Below are positions 14,821-23,816 of a stretch of DNA of 64,000 nucleotides, piece after piece. Numbering within the stretch: position 1 is the first letter of the stretch; each line of letters opens with the position of its first letter. The translations under genes were made by a program, and so were the position numbers. Source of the DNA: Sulfopaludibacter sp035606355 (lineage in GTDB: Bacteria > Acidobacteriota > Terriglobia > Bryobacterales > Bryobacteraceae); contig DATNFO010000007.1 of NCBI GenBank assembly GCA_035606355.1, forward strand, positions 1 to 64,000. Reading direction: 5' to 3'. The notes below the pieces were generated by a model. It was not told the DNA's origin. It worked only from the letters and a program-made list of their open reading frames with translations, and did not search any database.

Positions 14821-17758
14821 CAGGTTCGATGCCGCGAACGAAATCCTGGGTCTGGCGCTCGATGTCCCGCCCGGCGAACGCGCCGCTTTCGTGCACAGCC
14901 GCTGCGGCGAAGATCGCACTCTCGAAGACAGCATCCTCCGCCTCCTGAAGAAATTCGACGATCTCGGCGACTTCCTGGAGCAGCCCGCCGCCGCCGCGCT
15001 GGACGCGCTCGTTCCCGGCGCAACGCTCGCCGGCCGCTTCCACATTCTCCGTAAGCTCGGCGCGGGCGGCATGGGCGAAGTCTTTCAGGCCGAAGATTCC
15101 GTTCTTCAAGAGGTGGTTGCGCTGAAAGTGATTCGGCCGCTGCCGCAGCCCGATCCTGAACTGGAAGCTCGCTTCCGCTCCGAAATTCGCCTCGCCCGCA
15201 AAATCTCTCACCCCAACGTCTGCCGCACCAATGACGTCTTCTCGGATGCGATCGAGGGCCGGCCATTCCTCTTCTTCACGATGGAGTTCATCGAGGGCGA
15301 AACGCTCGCCGCCTTTATGGCCGCGCGCGGACCGCTTCCGCCCGGTGAGGTGCTCCATCTCGCGGCACAAATCGCCGCAGGCCTTGATGCCGCGCACCGT
15401 GAAGGGATCGTCCACCGCGATCTCAAGCCCGCCAACATCATGCTCGCGCCGGGCCGCGACGGCGGCCTCAAACCCGTGATTACCGATTTCGGACTGGCGC
15501 GCCCTCTGCAAAATGAGCCCGATTCCGCGCTGACGCAGACCGGCCAGATGCTCGGCTCGCCCCGCTACATGGCCCCCGAGCAGTTTCTCGGAACCGAGAT
15601 CACCGCTGCCGCCGATATCTACGCGCTCGCGTTGATCGTCGTCGAGATGATCGCGGGCAAGCGAGTGTTTCCCGACGAGAGCCTGGTGCGCGCCGCGGTT
15701 CGCCGCGCCACGCAGGATGCTCCGCCGCTTTCTCAACTCGCGTCGAACGCCCCGCCGGCGTGGAGCGTGCCACTCGCCCGCGCCCTCTCTCGCGACCCCG
15801 CCGCCCGCACCGCCTCCGCGCCGTCGCTGATCCGCGATCTCGAAACCGCGCGCGCCCCCATGTGGCGTCCTTCCCGCCGCGCCGTACTGATCGGCGCTTC
15901 GGCCGCCACCGTGTCCGGAATCATCGCGGCGTTGCGCTTATCTGGTAGGAGCCCGATCGGCCCGATCATCGGCTCCAGCCAGAAGGCGCCGACCCTGATG
16001 CTCACGCCCCTCACACAGCCGGCCGCAACGAACGCGGACATTCGCGGCGATACTCTCACGCTGCTGCTGACCAAACTGCTGGGGCAATCGAGCCGCGTGC
16101 AACTCCTCTCCGCCGACCGGATCACCGAAGGTTGGAAACTGGTCCGTACCGGCGACCAGCCCATGCCCGCGATTCTGCCGCCGCGTGTCTCCCGCCACAT
16201 TGCGCTCATGGAAGGCGCGCCTCTCGTATTGTTCGGCAGCATCGGCCAGGTAGGCGACGACTGGGCTCTTACGCTGCGCCTGGAACTGGTGGAGGGCAGC
16301 CCCGATCGGCCCAAAGATTCGCGCAGCCGCACCTTCCAGGATGCCAGTGCCGCTGCCGCCGTGACGGCCGCATCGAACTGGATTCGCCGGGCCGTCTCCG
16401 AACCGGAGATGCAGATTCAGCAGCGCAACCGCCGTCCGGAGGAACTCACCACCAGCAACTGGCATTCGCTCCAACAGTTCTCCGAAAGCCGTCAGGCCTA
16501 CGCCGCCGGCAATGTTTCTGCTGCGGTGGACCATCTCCGCGAGGCGCTCGATGGCGACCCGCAGTTCGCTATGGCCGCGGCACGGCTCGGCGACATACTG
16601 ACCGGCATAGGGCGCGCCGATGAAGGGCTGCCCTACTATGCCCAGGCCGAAAAGGTGCTGCTCGGCCGCGGGCTCACGGATCGCGAGTCTCTCGAAATTC
16701 GGGGAAGCTTCGCGCTCGATACCGGCCGTTTCGATCAGGCGGAACACGTTTTTTCTCTCTTCAGTCAAGAGTTCCCTGACGACACCATTCCGCTGCTGCA
16801 CCGCGCCACCGCGCTCGATCGTTTGGGGCGTCCGGAAGAAGCCGAAAAGCTGTTGGATACTGCCATCGCGCGCGAACCGAAGAACTATACATTTCTCTTC
16901 CGCCGCGCCCATCTGCTGCTGGACGAAGGTCGTCTTCTCGATGCCGAGCGCGATTGCAAGCTGGCCGCCGTCATTGCCAATAACGATTGGACAGATCAAC
17001 TCCGCAGCGCCATCGCGTATGGCCGTCTGGATATTCCCGCGGCGATCGGGCATATCGATCGTTTGCGAACTGCGGGGTCAAAGCGCTTTAACAGTAAGTG
17101 GTACGCATTCCAGGCAAGCTATCTACTCGATACAGGAGATGTCTCTGCCGGGGAATGCATGCTGCGTGACGGTATCGCTTTCGACCTGCGTACCGGCCTC
17201 AGCGCCGAATCGAGCATTCGCAAACGCTGCCAGCTCGCCGAGGTTTTGATCCAGCAGGGCGGCATCGCTGAAGCACGCGCCGCATGTCGCGCCGCGCTTT
17301 CCTCCGCGCCGGGTATCGAAACAAGGTTGCGCATCGCGGCCGTTCTCGCGCGTGCGGGAGATCGCTCGGCGGCGTCGTACATTCCCAAGGTCGAGCCTCA
17401 GTGGCCCACTCAACTCTATTGGCTGGCGCGGCTGCGGGGAGAACTCGCACTTGCCCGCGGCGAGGCGCGCGAAGCCGTGCGCGTCATGAGCGAGCCTTCC
17501 GCCGGCCGGACTTCCGGCGAATTTCCCGTCCATCTCCTCAGGGCGGCCAAGGCCGCTGGAGATACAGACTTACTGAACTCGTGTTTGCAGTCTCTGTTTG
17601 CCAATCCCGGTAGGTATTGGTTCCAAACCAGTACTTCCGAGCTTGGTTTCGTGCGTCTGGCGCTCAACACTGCGCAAGCCGGACGCTTTAACGCAACTGA
17701 ACCCAGGGCGGCTAGCGCGCAGCGCGCCTTGGCTAACTTCTTTCTAAGGAGATCGTAA
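14798..17758 (+). CDS. Serine/threonine protein kinase with transmembrane helix and TPR repeats
   Basis: 986 aa. The Hanks-type kinase domain (about 80-345) has the Gly loop GAGGMGEV (88-95), Lys110, Glu129, HRDLKPAN (206-213), DFG (230-232) and APE (259-261), so it should be active. One hydrophobic helix follows (about 360-382, RAVLIGASAATVSGIIAAL). The outer half has a domain that may bind a ligand, then several TPR-like repeats (about 550-900, DHLREALDGDPQFAMAAARLGD, HRATALDRLGRPEEAEKLL). It overlaps the sigma gene and ends in TAATG with the next gene. Confidence 0.92.
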   Translation: MDSNLLNDRFDAANEILGLALDVPPGERAAFVHSRCGEDRTLEDSILRLLKKFDDLGDFLEQPAAAALDALVPGATLAGRFHILRKLGAGGMGEVFQAEDSVLQEVVALKVIRPLPQPDPELEARFRSEIRLARKISHPNVCRTNDVFSDAIEGRPFLFFTMEFIEGETLAAFMAARGPLPPGEVLHLAAQIAAGLDAAHREGIVHRDLKPANIMLAPGRDGGLKPVITDFGLARPLQNEPDSALTQTGQMLGSPRYMAPEQFLGTEITAAADIYALALIVVEMIAGKRVFPDESLVRAAVRRATQDAPPLSQLASNAPPAWSVPLARALSRDPAARTASAPSLIRDLETARAPMWRPSRRAVLIGASAATVSGIIAALRLSGRSPIGPIIGSSQKAPTLMLTPLTQPAATNADIRGDTLTLLLTKLLGQSSRVQLLSADRITEGWKLVRTGDQPMPAILPPRVSRHIALMEGAPLVLFGSIGQVGDDWALTLRLELVEGSPDRPKDSRSRTFQDASAAAAVTAASNWIRRAVSEPEMQIQQRNRRPEELTTSNWHSLQQFSESRQAYAAGNVSAAVDHLREALDGDPQFAMAAARLGDILTGIGRADEGLPYYAQAEKVLLGRGLTDRESLEIRGSFALDTGRFDQAEHVFSLFSQEFPDDTIPLLHRATALDRLGRPEEAEKLLDTAIAREPKNYTFLFRRAHLLLDEGRLLDAERDCKLAAVIANNDWTDQLRSAIAYGRLDIPAAIGHIDRLRTAGSKRFNSKWYAFQASYLLDTGDVSAGECMLRDGIAFDLRTGLSAESSIRKRCQLAEVLIQQGGIAEARAACRAALSSAPGIETRLRIAAVLARAGDRSAASYIPKVEPQWPTQLYWLARLRGELALARGEAREAVRVMSEPSAGRTSGEFPVHLLRAAKAAGDTDLLNSCLQSLFANPGRYWFQTSTSELGFVRLALNTAQAGRFNATEPRAASAQRALANFFLRRS

Positions 17759-18162
17759 TGGCACTGACAACCGGCCAAAAGATGGCGCTCTATTTCTTGC
17801 TCTCCTCCCGTTCCAAATTTCGCTTCGATCTGGAAGGGCAAAACGGCGGTGTTGCGAACCCGTCTCCCAATGCCGCTGCTTTTGCAGTCGCCTTGAAGGC
17901 TGCGATCGGCAACCTGAACATCGGAGTCACACAGGCCGACCTGAATGCCATTGACCAGGACCACCCGATGGTGACAGGTCTCTTCCGTCTCAAACGCCAC
18001 CACGCCGGCGTGCCGAATTTCCAAATCGGCAGCATCACCACGAATCACAATGAGATCATCACGGCGCTTGACCTTCCGCCCTTATACACGGAGGACAATC
18101 CGTGCCCGGATGGCGGACAACAAACCACTGTCGCGCAGGCGATTGCGGCCTCCCTTCCATGA
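17758..18162 (+). CDS. Unknown 134-aa protein between kinase and tyrosinase
   Basis: Starts at TAATG, overlapping the kinase stop, and ends at ATGA with the tyrosinase start. No signal peptide or membrane helix is visible. It is rich in Asn/Gln and has a KRHHAG and a TTNHNEI segment that could bind metal, plus Cys in DNPCPDGG. No family recognised. Its fixed place right before a copper oxidase raises the idea of a helper (like the caddie protein MelC1) or a substrate; this is inference from position only. Confidence 0.7.
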   Translation: MALTTGQKMALYFLLSSRSKFRFDLEGQNGGVANPSPNAAAFAVALKAAIGNLNIGVTQADLNAIDQDHPMVTGLFRLKRHHAGVPNFQIGSITTNHNEIITALDLPPLYTEDNPCPDGGQQTTVAQAIAASLP

Positions 18163-19721
18163 CAAGACGATCTCTGTTTCCGGCGCTGGCGGCAGGCCTG
18201 CTGGCGCCGCGCCGTGCGACAGGCGCTGTTCCACCTTGCGTTGCCAATTTCGAATATCCCGACAATTTTGATCGCTCCATGTTTCAGGGCGCGAAGAAAT
18301 GGCAATGCCCGAAACGTCATCCCAGGCCGCGCAAACTCTGGTCGAAAATGCGGCCGGACGAGAAGGCCACCGCGCTCAGAACCATTGCCAGGGCGTATAA
18401 ACAAATTGCGCCGCTGCCTCAGTCGCCGGACAGGCACCTGCTGGCTCGAACCTGGATGGGGCAGGGCTGGCTGCATAGTTACATCTGCGCCAACAGCGAT
18501 AATGATGGCCTCGGCGACGTACATCGCACCTCGGCGTTTCTCACCTGGCATCGCGCCTTCCTGTACTTCCACGAGCAACTGCTCCAAACCATCGACCCCA
18601 AATTCGTTTTGCCGGTGTGGGATTGGGAGAATAGCAACGATGTTCCCCACGCCTACGAAAACTGGGTTCGGCCGCCGTCCCCTCAAGGCACGAATTGTCT
18701 GCTGCAACGGCCCAAAGTTCCCGTAAAAATCGATCAGTGCTTTCTGCAATCGTGGCTGCTTTCCGCGGACTCCGAGCAGTTTCTCGGACCGCAAGCCCCC
18801 GGCACTCCCGGCGATGCTTTCGGCGGTCCGCATCAACTGATTCATACTTCCGTGGGACCGTTCATGAACGTTCCCTACTATGCCGCGCTCGATCCGCTCT
18901 TCTACGCGCATCACGCCAACATGGACCGTTTCTACTGCGCGTGGTGGAAGTTCTATAAGACTCAGGGGTTCGACCCTTCTAACCTCTGGCAGGACGTCAC
19001 GTGGTATTTCTACGATGCCCGGACGCAGAAACCTGTTTGGGTAAATAGCAAGGAGTTCGCCAATCTCTATCTCGAAGACATAGAGTCGCTCGGCTACTAT
19101 TATCCCCAACCCGCGCAGGTTACCCTTTATAAGTTCTTCTCGATCATAAGTGAAGCCGTCGCCACAGCCGTTAAACTGAGTACCGCGTATGTCAAGACAT
19201 TCCTGCTCGCTCTCCAGGCGGCAATGGCCGGCAAGGCGCTCGAAGCAGCGGCCCACGATATCTTCACCGAGGGAGAAAAACTCGTAAAGCAAAGCATTCC
19301 GAAATCACTTAAAGACTTAGAGACCGACATCGCTGGACTGCTGGATCTGTTCGATCAGACCGTCGAAAAGCTGAACGCCGCCTTTCCGGTTCGCGCTGTG
19401 ATTGACCTTCCGGTCAGCGTCTCGCCGGGCAAGTATTACGCCGTCGGTCTGAAGACGCCCGATTCGAATACCGTCACCGCGCTCGGCGGCTTTGGAGTGT
19501 TCACGCACATGGCCGGCCATGGCTTTCTTACTCCCGTGTCGCTCTGCATCCGCAAAGAAGTGTTTCGCAGCCTGATTAAGTACGCGGAACAAGGGAGTGC
19601 GACCGTTGTCTACGGCGATCTCAGCGCGGACGGCCAAACCATAGACAACCCGACTCCCGTAAAGAGCGTGAGCGAGTTTGAGATTCGTTACCCGCAGAAT
19701 CTCAGCATTCTTCTGGCTTAG
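18159..19721 (+). CDS. Tyrosinase-family type 3 copper oxidase, exported
   Basis: 520 aa. A signal peptide with two arginines (MTRRSLFPALAAGLLAPRR) fits Tat export, as used by folded copper enzymes. CuA-type motif: VHRTSAFLTWHRAFLYFHEQ; CuB-type motif: HQLIH and, 30 residues on, DPLFYAHHANMDRFYCAWW. These supply the histidines of a binuclear copper site that oxidises phenols to quinones. The C-terminal 200 residues resemble plant-type polyphenol oxidase tails. ATG at 18159 overlaps the previous stop (ATGA), so it belongs to the sigma-kinase transcript. Confidence 0.9.
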   Translation: MTRRSLFPALAAGLLAPRRATGAVPPCVANFEYPDNFDRSMFQGAKKWQCPKRHPRPRKLWSKMRPDEKATALRTIARAYKQIAPLPQSPDRHLLARTWMGQGWLHSYICANSDNDGLGDVHRTSAFLTWHRAFLYFHEQLLQTIDPKFVLPVWDWENSNDVPHAYENWVRPPSPQGTNCLLQRPKVPVKIDQCFLQSWLLSADSEQFLGPQAPGTPGDAFGGPHQLIHTSVGPFMNVPYYAALDPLFYAHHANMDRFYCAWWKFYKTQGFDPSNLWQDVTWYFYDARTQKPVWVNSKEFANLYLEDIESLGYYYPQPAQVTLYKFFSIISEAVATAVKLSTAYVKTFLLALQAAMAGKALEAAAHDIFTEGEKLVKQSIPKSLKDLETDIAGLLDLFDQTVEKLNAAFPVRAVIDLPVSVSPGKYYAVGLKTPDSNTVTALGGFGVFTHMAGHGFLTPVSLCIRKEVFRSLIKYAEQGSATVVYGDLSADGQTIDNPTPVKSVSEFEIRYPQNLSILLA

Positions 19722-19777
19722 CAGCCGCAACACCGTCGCCAGAGCACTTCGGTCCCCCGCGTGCTCCACAACGAGCC

Positions 19778-19948
19778 ATGCCGGTGGACTTCGTCTGCGG
19801 TGCGGACGTGCAAGAAGATACGCGCTTCTTCTCCGATTACGACAACAAAACCTGGTACTTCTGCTCGCCCGAGTGCAAGCGCAAGTTCGACGACCACCCC
19901 GACCGCATGATCCGCGAGCGCACGACCCGCGACCTGGGCCTGAAGTGA
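19778..19948 (+). CDS. YHS domain protein (56 aa)
   Basis: A short reading frame (MPVDFVCGADVQ..., then SDYDNKTWYFCSPECKRKF and DDHPDRMI) has the YHS pattern: a CG near the start, an aromatic YxxKTWYFCSxECKxxF core and a short helix. YHS domains are small metal- or haem-associated modules often found with heavy-metal transporters. Its TGA is directly followed by the ATG of the ion channel gene, so they are co-transcribed. It lies 56 bases after the tyrosinase gene, so a role in metal handling is possible. Confidence 0.85.
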   Translation: MPVDFVCGADVQEDTRFFSDYDNKTWYFCSPECKRKFDDHPDRMIRERTTRDLGLK

Positions 19949-20815
19949 ATGGCGTGGAAATGCATCCTCGGCGCCTTCATCATCGCGTTCGTCGTGCGCG
20001 AAATGTTCCATGACCTGTTCCATCCCAGCGTGGGCGGCAGCGTCAGCGAATTCATTGCGCGCCGCGTTTTTTGGGTGCTGCGGCGTTTTCCCCGCAATCT
20101 CCCTATGGCCGCGCCGCTCTCGCTGGTGCTGATCATTTTCACCTGGGCGCTGATGCTGGGCGCCGGATTCGCGCTTGTCTATTGGGCCGTGCCCGCCTGG
20201 GCCTATCGCATCGAGCCCGGGTTGCAGGGGCCGCCCGACAGCTTCGCCGCCGCCTTCTACTTCTCACTCGAAGCCATGACCACGCTCGGCCTCGGCGACG
20301 TCAAACCCGTGCCGCAATGGTTCCGCATCCTGGTCACCTTGCATACGCTGATCGCCTTTGCGCTGATCACCGCGAGCCTCACGTGGATACTGCTCATCTT
20401 TCCCGCCATCGCGCGCACCAGCCGCCTCGCGCTCATGGCGTGGTCGCTAACCGAGAGCGAACGCCGTACGGGACTCGACGCCGTCGCGTTGGGCGGTGGA
20501 CGCATGTTGAAACAGCTTGCTTCGGGCGTGGTGCAGTTCCGCATAGACCTCATTCATTACCCGCTCCTCTATTACTTCCGCGCGCAACGCGATGAAGCTT
20601 GCATGGCCAAGGGAATCCATTGCATCCAAAACTTCGCGGTGAGAGCTGCGGAGCCGCATCGCCCCGACGAGGTACGCTTCTATGCCGAAACGCTATCCAT
20701 CGCGCTTGACCGTTCAGCCGAGCTTCTGGCGCATCGCTACCATGAAGTGGATGAGCGCGATCGTGAAGCGGTCTTTCGCGCCTACGCCTACGACCACGTC
20801 ATTCGGCTTTCGTGA
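19949..20815 (+). CDS. Two-helix ion channel (K+ channel-like)
   Basis: 288-aa membrane protein with an N-terminal helix (about 4-20), a second helix (about 56-80), a pore region with the filter TTLGLGDV (111-118) and an inner helix (about 125-150). TxGxGD is close to the potassium filter TVGYGD but with Leu for Val/Tyr, so selectivity is uncertain. The C-terminal 130 residues are soluble with no known ligand domain. Starts immediately after the YHS gene and converges with the TetR gene, overlapping it by 17 bases. Confidence 0.82.
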   Translation: MAWKCILGAFIIAFVVREMFHDLFHPSVGGSVSEFIARRVFWVLRRFPRNLPMAAPLSLVLIIFTWALMLGAGFALVYWAVPAWAYRIEPGLQGPPDSFAAAFYFSLEAMTTLGLGDVKPVPQWFRILVTLHTLIAFALITASLTWILLIFPAIARTSRLALMAWSLTESERRTGLDAVALGGGRMLKQLASGVVQFRIDLIHYPLLYYFRAQRDEACMAKGIHCIQNFAVRAAEPHRPDEVRFYAETLSIALDRSAELLAHRYHEVDERDREAVFRAYAYDHVIRLS

Positions 20816-21503
20816 TCGAGCCCACCGATTTGACGATCTCCACCGCTTCCAGGGCGGCCTTCCGCACCGGCCGCATGAGAGGCAATGCGGAGAGGCGAAT
20901 GAGAGCGGCAATGCTCTTCGCGGAAATCGACAGCAGCCGTTCGCTGTTCGCCTGCCCGGGCGAGTCGTCGATCACCCAGAAGTAGATTGCGCCCATCTGA
21001 AAAAACCAGAGGATACCTGGCAGGTGCGGCTCCAGGTCCTTCGGAATGCGCACGCCGCAATCCACCGCGATTCGGCGGAACCACTCGGTGTCGATGGCGC
21101 GGATCTCGCTGGTCTGTGCGCTGAAGGGCGAGAGCGGATACGCCGGATCCGCGCCGTTGCGCAACAAGGCGCGCAGCACTCGGCGGTGCGGCGCGAAGTG
21201 CTTCCACTTCACGCGAATCACGTCGTGCAGCCGCTGCTCCAGGCCGGTGGCGCTCTCCAGCGCAGCCTCGAGCTTCGGCTGCATTTCGGCTGAGGAGCGC
21301 CGGTAAAACTCCATCACGATCGCGTCCTTGGAATCGAAGTAATAATACGCCGCGCCGGTCGCGACCCCGGCCTGTTCGGCAATGTCGCGCATCGTGGCGG
21401 CCTCGAATCCGCGGTCGTTGAACAGCGTGAGGGCCGCGACAAGAATCCGCTGGCGCGTTTCCTCGCTCTTCAGCGCGGGCTTTACCTGGTTGCGTTCTGG
21501 CAT
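20799..21503 (-). CDS. TetR family transcriptional regulator
   Basis: 234 aa. The N-terminal TetR helix-turn-helix spans about residues 15-60 (TRQRILVAALTLFNDRGFEAATMRDIAEQAGV, GAAYYYFDSKDAIV). The C-terminal ligand domain is all-helical. Start at ATG 21503, inside the end of the DCC gene (22-base overlap), so it is the third gene of a three-gene operon. Two TGAAC-N2-GTTCA dyads upstream of that operon are likely its operators. Confidence 0.9.
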   Translation of the reverse strand: MPERNQVKPALKSEETRQRILVAALTLFNDRGFEAATMRDIAEQAGVATGAAYYYFDSKDAIVMEFYRRSSAEMQPKLEAALESATGLEQRLHDVIRVKWKHFAPHRRVLRALLRNGADPAYPLSPFSAQTSEIRAIDTEWFRRIAVDCGVRIPKDLEPHLPGILWFFQMGAIYFWVIDDSPGQANSERLLSISAKSIAALIRLSALPLMRPVRKAALEAVEIVKSVGSITKAE

Positions 21504-21907
21504 TTGGGAACCAGCGTCCTCCTGAGCTCTTGCTCGATGTTGCGCGTATCGCGCAGGCGAAGAAATCGCGAGAGCGCAAGGCGATTCTTGGAAACAACCA
21601 TAAACGCTTCGCGGGCCAGGTGCAACAGTCCCGGACTGGTGAGCCGGACCGCGAGGTCGCGGTAATCGCGTAAGGCCCAAAGGCAAATGATCCACGCGCT
21701 GTTGCCGATCCACACCTCGCCCGTATCGGCAACCGCGGCCAGTTCCCGCGACGAGAGTTGTGGGAACGTCCTGCGTACTCCATCCGAACCCGCCGAGAGG
21801 AATTGAAGTTCCACCAGAGCTGCCTGCTTTTGCAGCCAGTCTTTCGCGAATGTGCAGATTCCGCACGTGGCGTCGTAGACAACGGTGATGCTGGTGACTG
21901 GCCGCAT
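21482..21907 (-). CDS. DCC-type thiol-disulfide oxidoreductase-like protein (DUF393)
   Basis: 141 aa. The N-terminal YDATCGIC (11-18) gives a C-x-x-C redox pair as in the DUF393/YuxK family of thioredoxin-like proteins, followed by the family-typical GxxxWIGNSAWI segment in the middle (VWIGNSAWIICLWAL). Substrate unknown. It abuts the upstream membrane protein gene with no gap and overlaps tetR downstream. Confidence 0.85.
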   Translation of the reverse strand: MRPVTSITVVYDATCGICTFAKDWLQKQAALVELQFLSAGSDGVRRTFPQLSSRELAAVADTGEVWIGNSAWIICLWALRDYRDLAVRLTSPGLLHLAREAFMVVSKNRLALSRFLRLRDTRNIEQELRRTLVPKCQNATR

Positions 21908-22306
21908 CTATACCTCCGAGGCGATCGGAATGCGGCTATCCGGAGGCAGCGGCGGACGCAAATCGGCCTGTCCGCGGCGGCGCAGCCGGTTGAAGACATA
22001 GATGTTGAAGAAGTGCATCCCGCCGAGCACAATCAGCACCATGCCGATTTTGTCGCACACCAGTTCGATGGCGTTTCGCGCGTCTCCGACCTCTGCCCCG
22101 GTCCGCAGAGCCAGCGTGACATAGCCTACGTTGATGAGATAGAAGCCGACCACCAGCAGATGATTCACGGAATCGGCGAGATCAGTGTTGCCGTGAAAGG
22201 CTTCCAGCAGAAAGGCGCGGCCGTTCCGATGCAACGTGCGTGCCACGCAGACTGTCACCGCGAGGCTGACCGCCAGGTAAATGACATAACAGACGACGAT
22301 GTACAT
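21908..22306 (-). CDS. Conserved small membrane protein, first gene of the TetR operon
   Basis: 132 aa with about three hydrophobic helices (YIVVCYVIYLAVSLAVTVCVA; LLVVGFYLINVGYVTLAL; IGMVLIVLGGMHFFNIYVF) and a Pro-rich tail. The family is seen in many bacteria but I know no function. Start ATG at 22306 has a GGGAGGAG site; the in-frame codon at 22348 would place the start inside the operator, so it is rejected. The operon order (membrane protein, DCC oxidoreductase, TetR) suggests a ligand-induced stress or lipid response. Confidence 0.7.
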   Translation of the reverse strand: MYIVVCYVIYLAVSLAVTVCVARTLHRNGRAFLLEAFHGNTDLADSVNHLLVVGFYLINVGYVTLALRTGAEVGDARNAIELVCDKIGMVLIVLGGMHFFNIYVFNRLRRRGQADLRPPLPPDSRIPIASEV

Positions 22307-22335
22307 TGCGTTCTCCTCCCGAACACGCCTTAAAC

Positions 22336-22403
22336 TGAACGTGTTCAAATTCCATGCTATGCCGTTTGCGCCGCGTCGGTCAAGGGAAATCTGAACGCGT
22401 TCA
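22336..22403 (-). promoter_or_regulatory. Promoter flanked by two TetR-type operators
   Basis: Two near-identical dyads, TGAACGTGTTCA (22336-22347) and the perfect palindrome TGAACGCGTTCA (22392-22403), lie 56 bp apart centre to centre. Between them on the minus strand is TTGACC, an 18-base spacer and TAGCAT, a good sigma-70-type promoter. The pattern fits repression by the TetR protein encoded at the end of the operon. Confidence 0.7.
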
Positions 22404-22469
22404 ACTTTTTCGTCAATTTAGACATGTCTTAGATAGCTTTGCGGCGTTTCTTGGACGGGGATTCTGTCG

Positions 22470-22832
22470 TCACGTCTGGGTCGCCCGGAAGATCCAACGA
22501 ACCGCGACGAATAACTCGGAGAGAACGAAGAGCGTTCCGAAGATACGTTTGTTGTGGCGAGCTAGCCAGAGCGGCAGGTAGATGTCGAAATTCTCGCGGC
22601 GCTCATCCGTGTAGCGCCGTGCGACAATCGTGAGCGGGCACTGGCCTCGATTGAGAGCGAGGATTGCGCACTCGACGAGCACGACGCCGGATAGCGCTGC
22701 TGCCCAGCGGAATCGGTCGAGTACTCCGGCGATCGGTATGCCGAGGATGCAGCCCACGAAGAAAATCCACACGGCGGTGTGTAAGAGCTTGATCGTTAGC
22801 AACGGATCAGGCGCGCGAGGTTTTACCCGCAT
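22470..22832 (-). CDS. Conserved small membrane protein
   Basis: 120 aa with three or four helices (LLTIKLLHTAVWIFFVGCIL; WAAALSGVVLVECAILAL; IFGTLFVLSELFVAVRW). The middle segment LNRGQCPLTIVARRY, followed by an NFDIYLP-LWLARHN stretch, recurs in a family of unnamed membrane proteins distantly like DUF2784. Function unknown. It is a single gene pointing away from nothing recognisable, with the TetR-controlled promoter region downstream of its stop. Confidence 0.65.
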   Translation of the reverse strand: MRVKPRAPDPLLTIKLLHTAVWIFFVGCILGIPIAGVLDRFRWAAALSGVVLVECAILALNRGQCPLTIVARRYTDERRENFDIYLPLWLARHNKRIFGTLFVLSELFVAVRWIFRATQT

Positions 22833-22886
22833 GGCGTGACTGGAAGCGCGATGTTAGCAAACGGCGGGCGGGTCGGAATGCGCGAA

Positions 22887-23816
22887 TCAGTTTTCGATGG
22901 GCGTCCGCTCGGCGTGGTCAATCACGAGCACTTCCAGCGCGGCTTTGCCCTTCGTCAGCTTCAGGCCAAGTTGCTTCTCAAGGGCAGTGAAGAGGTCGGG
23001 ACCTCCTCCCGGGTCCTGGATGTCCGGCGCCGGTTGCGGCTGGAGCACCGCGCCGATCTGCGACGTACCGGAGTAATAAATTTTGAAATCGTACTTCGCG
23101 GCTAGGCCGGTCTGGTCTACCACCCTCGCGGGAGCCCATGTGTTCAATCCGGTCATGCTGCCCAGCCCTACCTGGATGTTCGCGATGAGGGTCGATACCG
23201 GCATGGACTGAAAGGTCCAATACATCGCTCCAAACTTCTGGGTTGCGGCTGCCCCCGCCTTTCCGCGCGGCAAAATCGGAAAGCCATCCGAATCCAGATT
23301 TGGGGGCATCGGTGATTCACCGGGACGGAGAGGCTGCGCGTCCGGAAAAGCTGCCGGCTTCAGTTTCGATCCGCCTTTCGCAATGCTCAGCGCGTAGACG
23401 TCAAATTCCTTCGATTGCCGATGGAAGCTCAGCCGGAAGCGGTCCGCCAGCAGATTCTGCAGCATCACTTTTACCTGATCTTTGGTTGAGCCTTTCGCGA
23501 TGCGCGCGTCGACGTCGTAAAGGTCATCCTGCAGCCAGGCGGCACCGGAGATCTGATCGTACGGAACTTCGTACGCAGTTCGAATGAGATTCATGAGCGT
23601 GACACGGTTGCCTCTCAACTGGATGGGGTCGCCGGTTCCGGGGCCGCCAATGATCTTTCCGGGAATGCCGGTAGCGGGTGTTTGAGGTGTCGAGGGCTTA
23701 ACCGATGCAGCTTCGAATTCGAGCTTAGGAGAAGATTGGCCGGACGAATTCGCGGTGGCCGCTACGAATGCGCAGACGAGCGGGACGCAGATGCGAAGAC
23801 CGGATAGCCGCGGCAT
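22887..23816 (-). CDS. TIGR03435 family (Solibacter-type) secreted protein
   Basis: 309 aa with a signal peptide (PLVCAFVAATANSSGQ). The mature start FEAASVKPSTP, the RGNRVTLMNLIRTAY core, LLADRFRLSFHRQSKEFDVYAL and the C-terminal ALEKQLGLKLTKGKAALEVLVIDHAERTPIEN-like end are the hallmarks of TIGR03435, a family strongly expanded in Solibacter. Function unknown; members are often beside BlaI/BlaR-type genes. No such gene is adjacent, but a BlaI-like dyad overlaps its start codon. Strong clue to the organism. Confidence 0.92.
   Translation of the reverse strand: MPRLSGLRICVPLVCAFVAATANSSGQSSPKLEFEAASVKPSTPQTPATGIPGKIIGGPGTGDPIQLRGNRVTLMNLIRTAYEVPYDQISGAAWLQDDLYDVDARIAKGSTKDQVKVMLQNLLADRFRLSFHRQSKEFDVYALSIAKGGSKLKPAAFPDAQPLRPGESPMPPNLDSDGFPILPRGKAGAAATQKFGAMYWTFQSMPVSTLIANIQVGLGSMTGLNTWAPARVVDQTGLAAKYDFKIYYSGTSQIGAVLQPQPAPDIQDPGGGPDLFTALEKQLGLKLTKGKAALEVLVIDHAERTPIEN

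Noticed and set aside
15938..17053. 371-aa open frame on the minus strand
   Set aside because: Antisense to the TPR part of the serine/threonine kinase, which is continuous and in frame with the kinase domain.
18045..19292. 415-aa open frame on the minus strand
   Set aside because: Antisense to the tyrosinase gene; the plus strand has clear copper-binding motifs, the antisense product has none.
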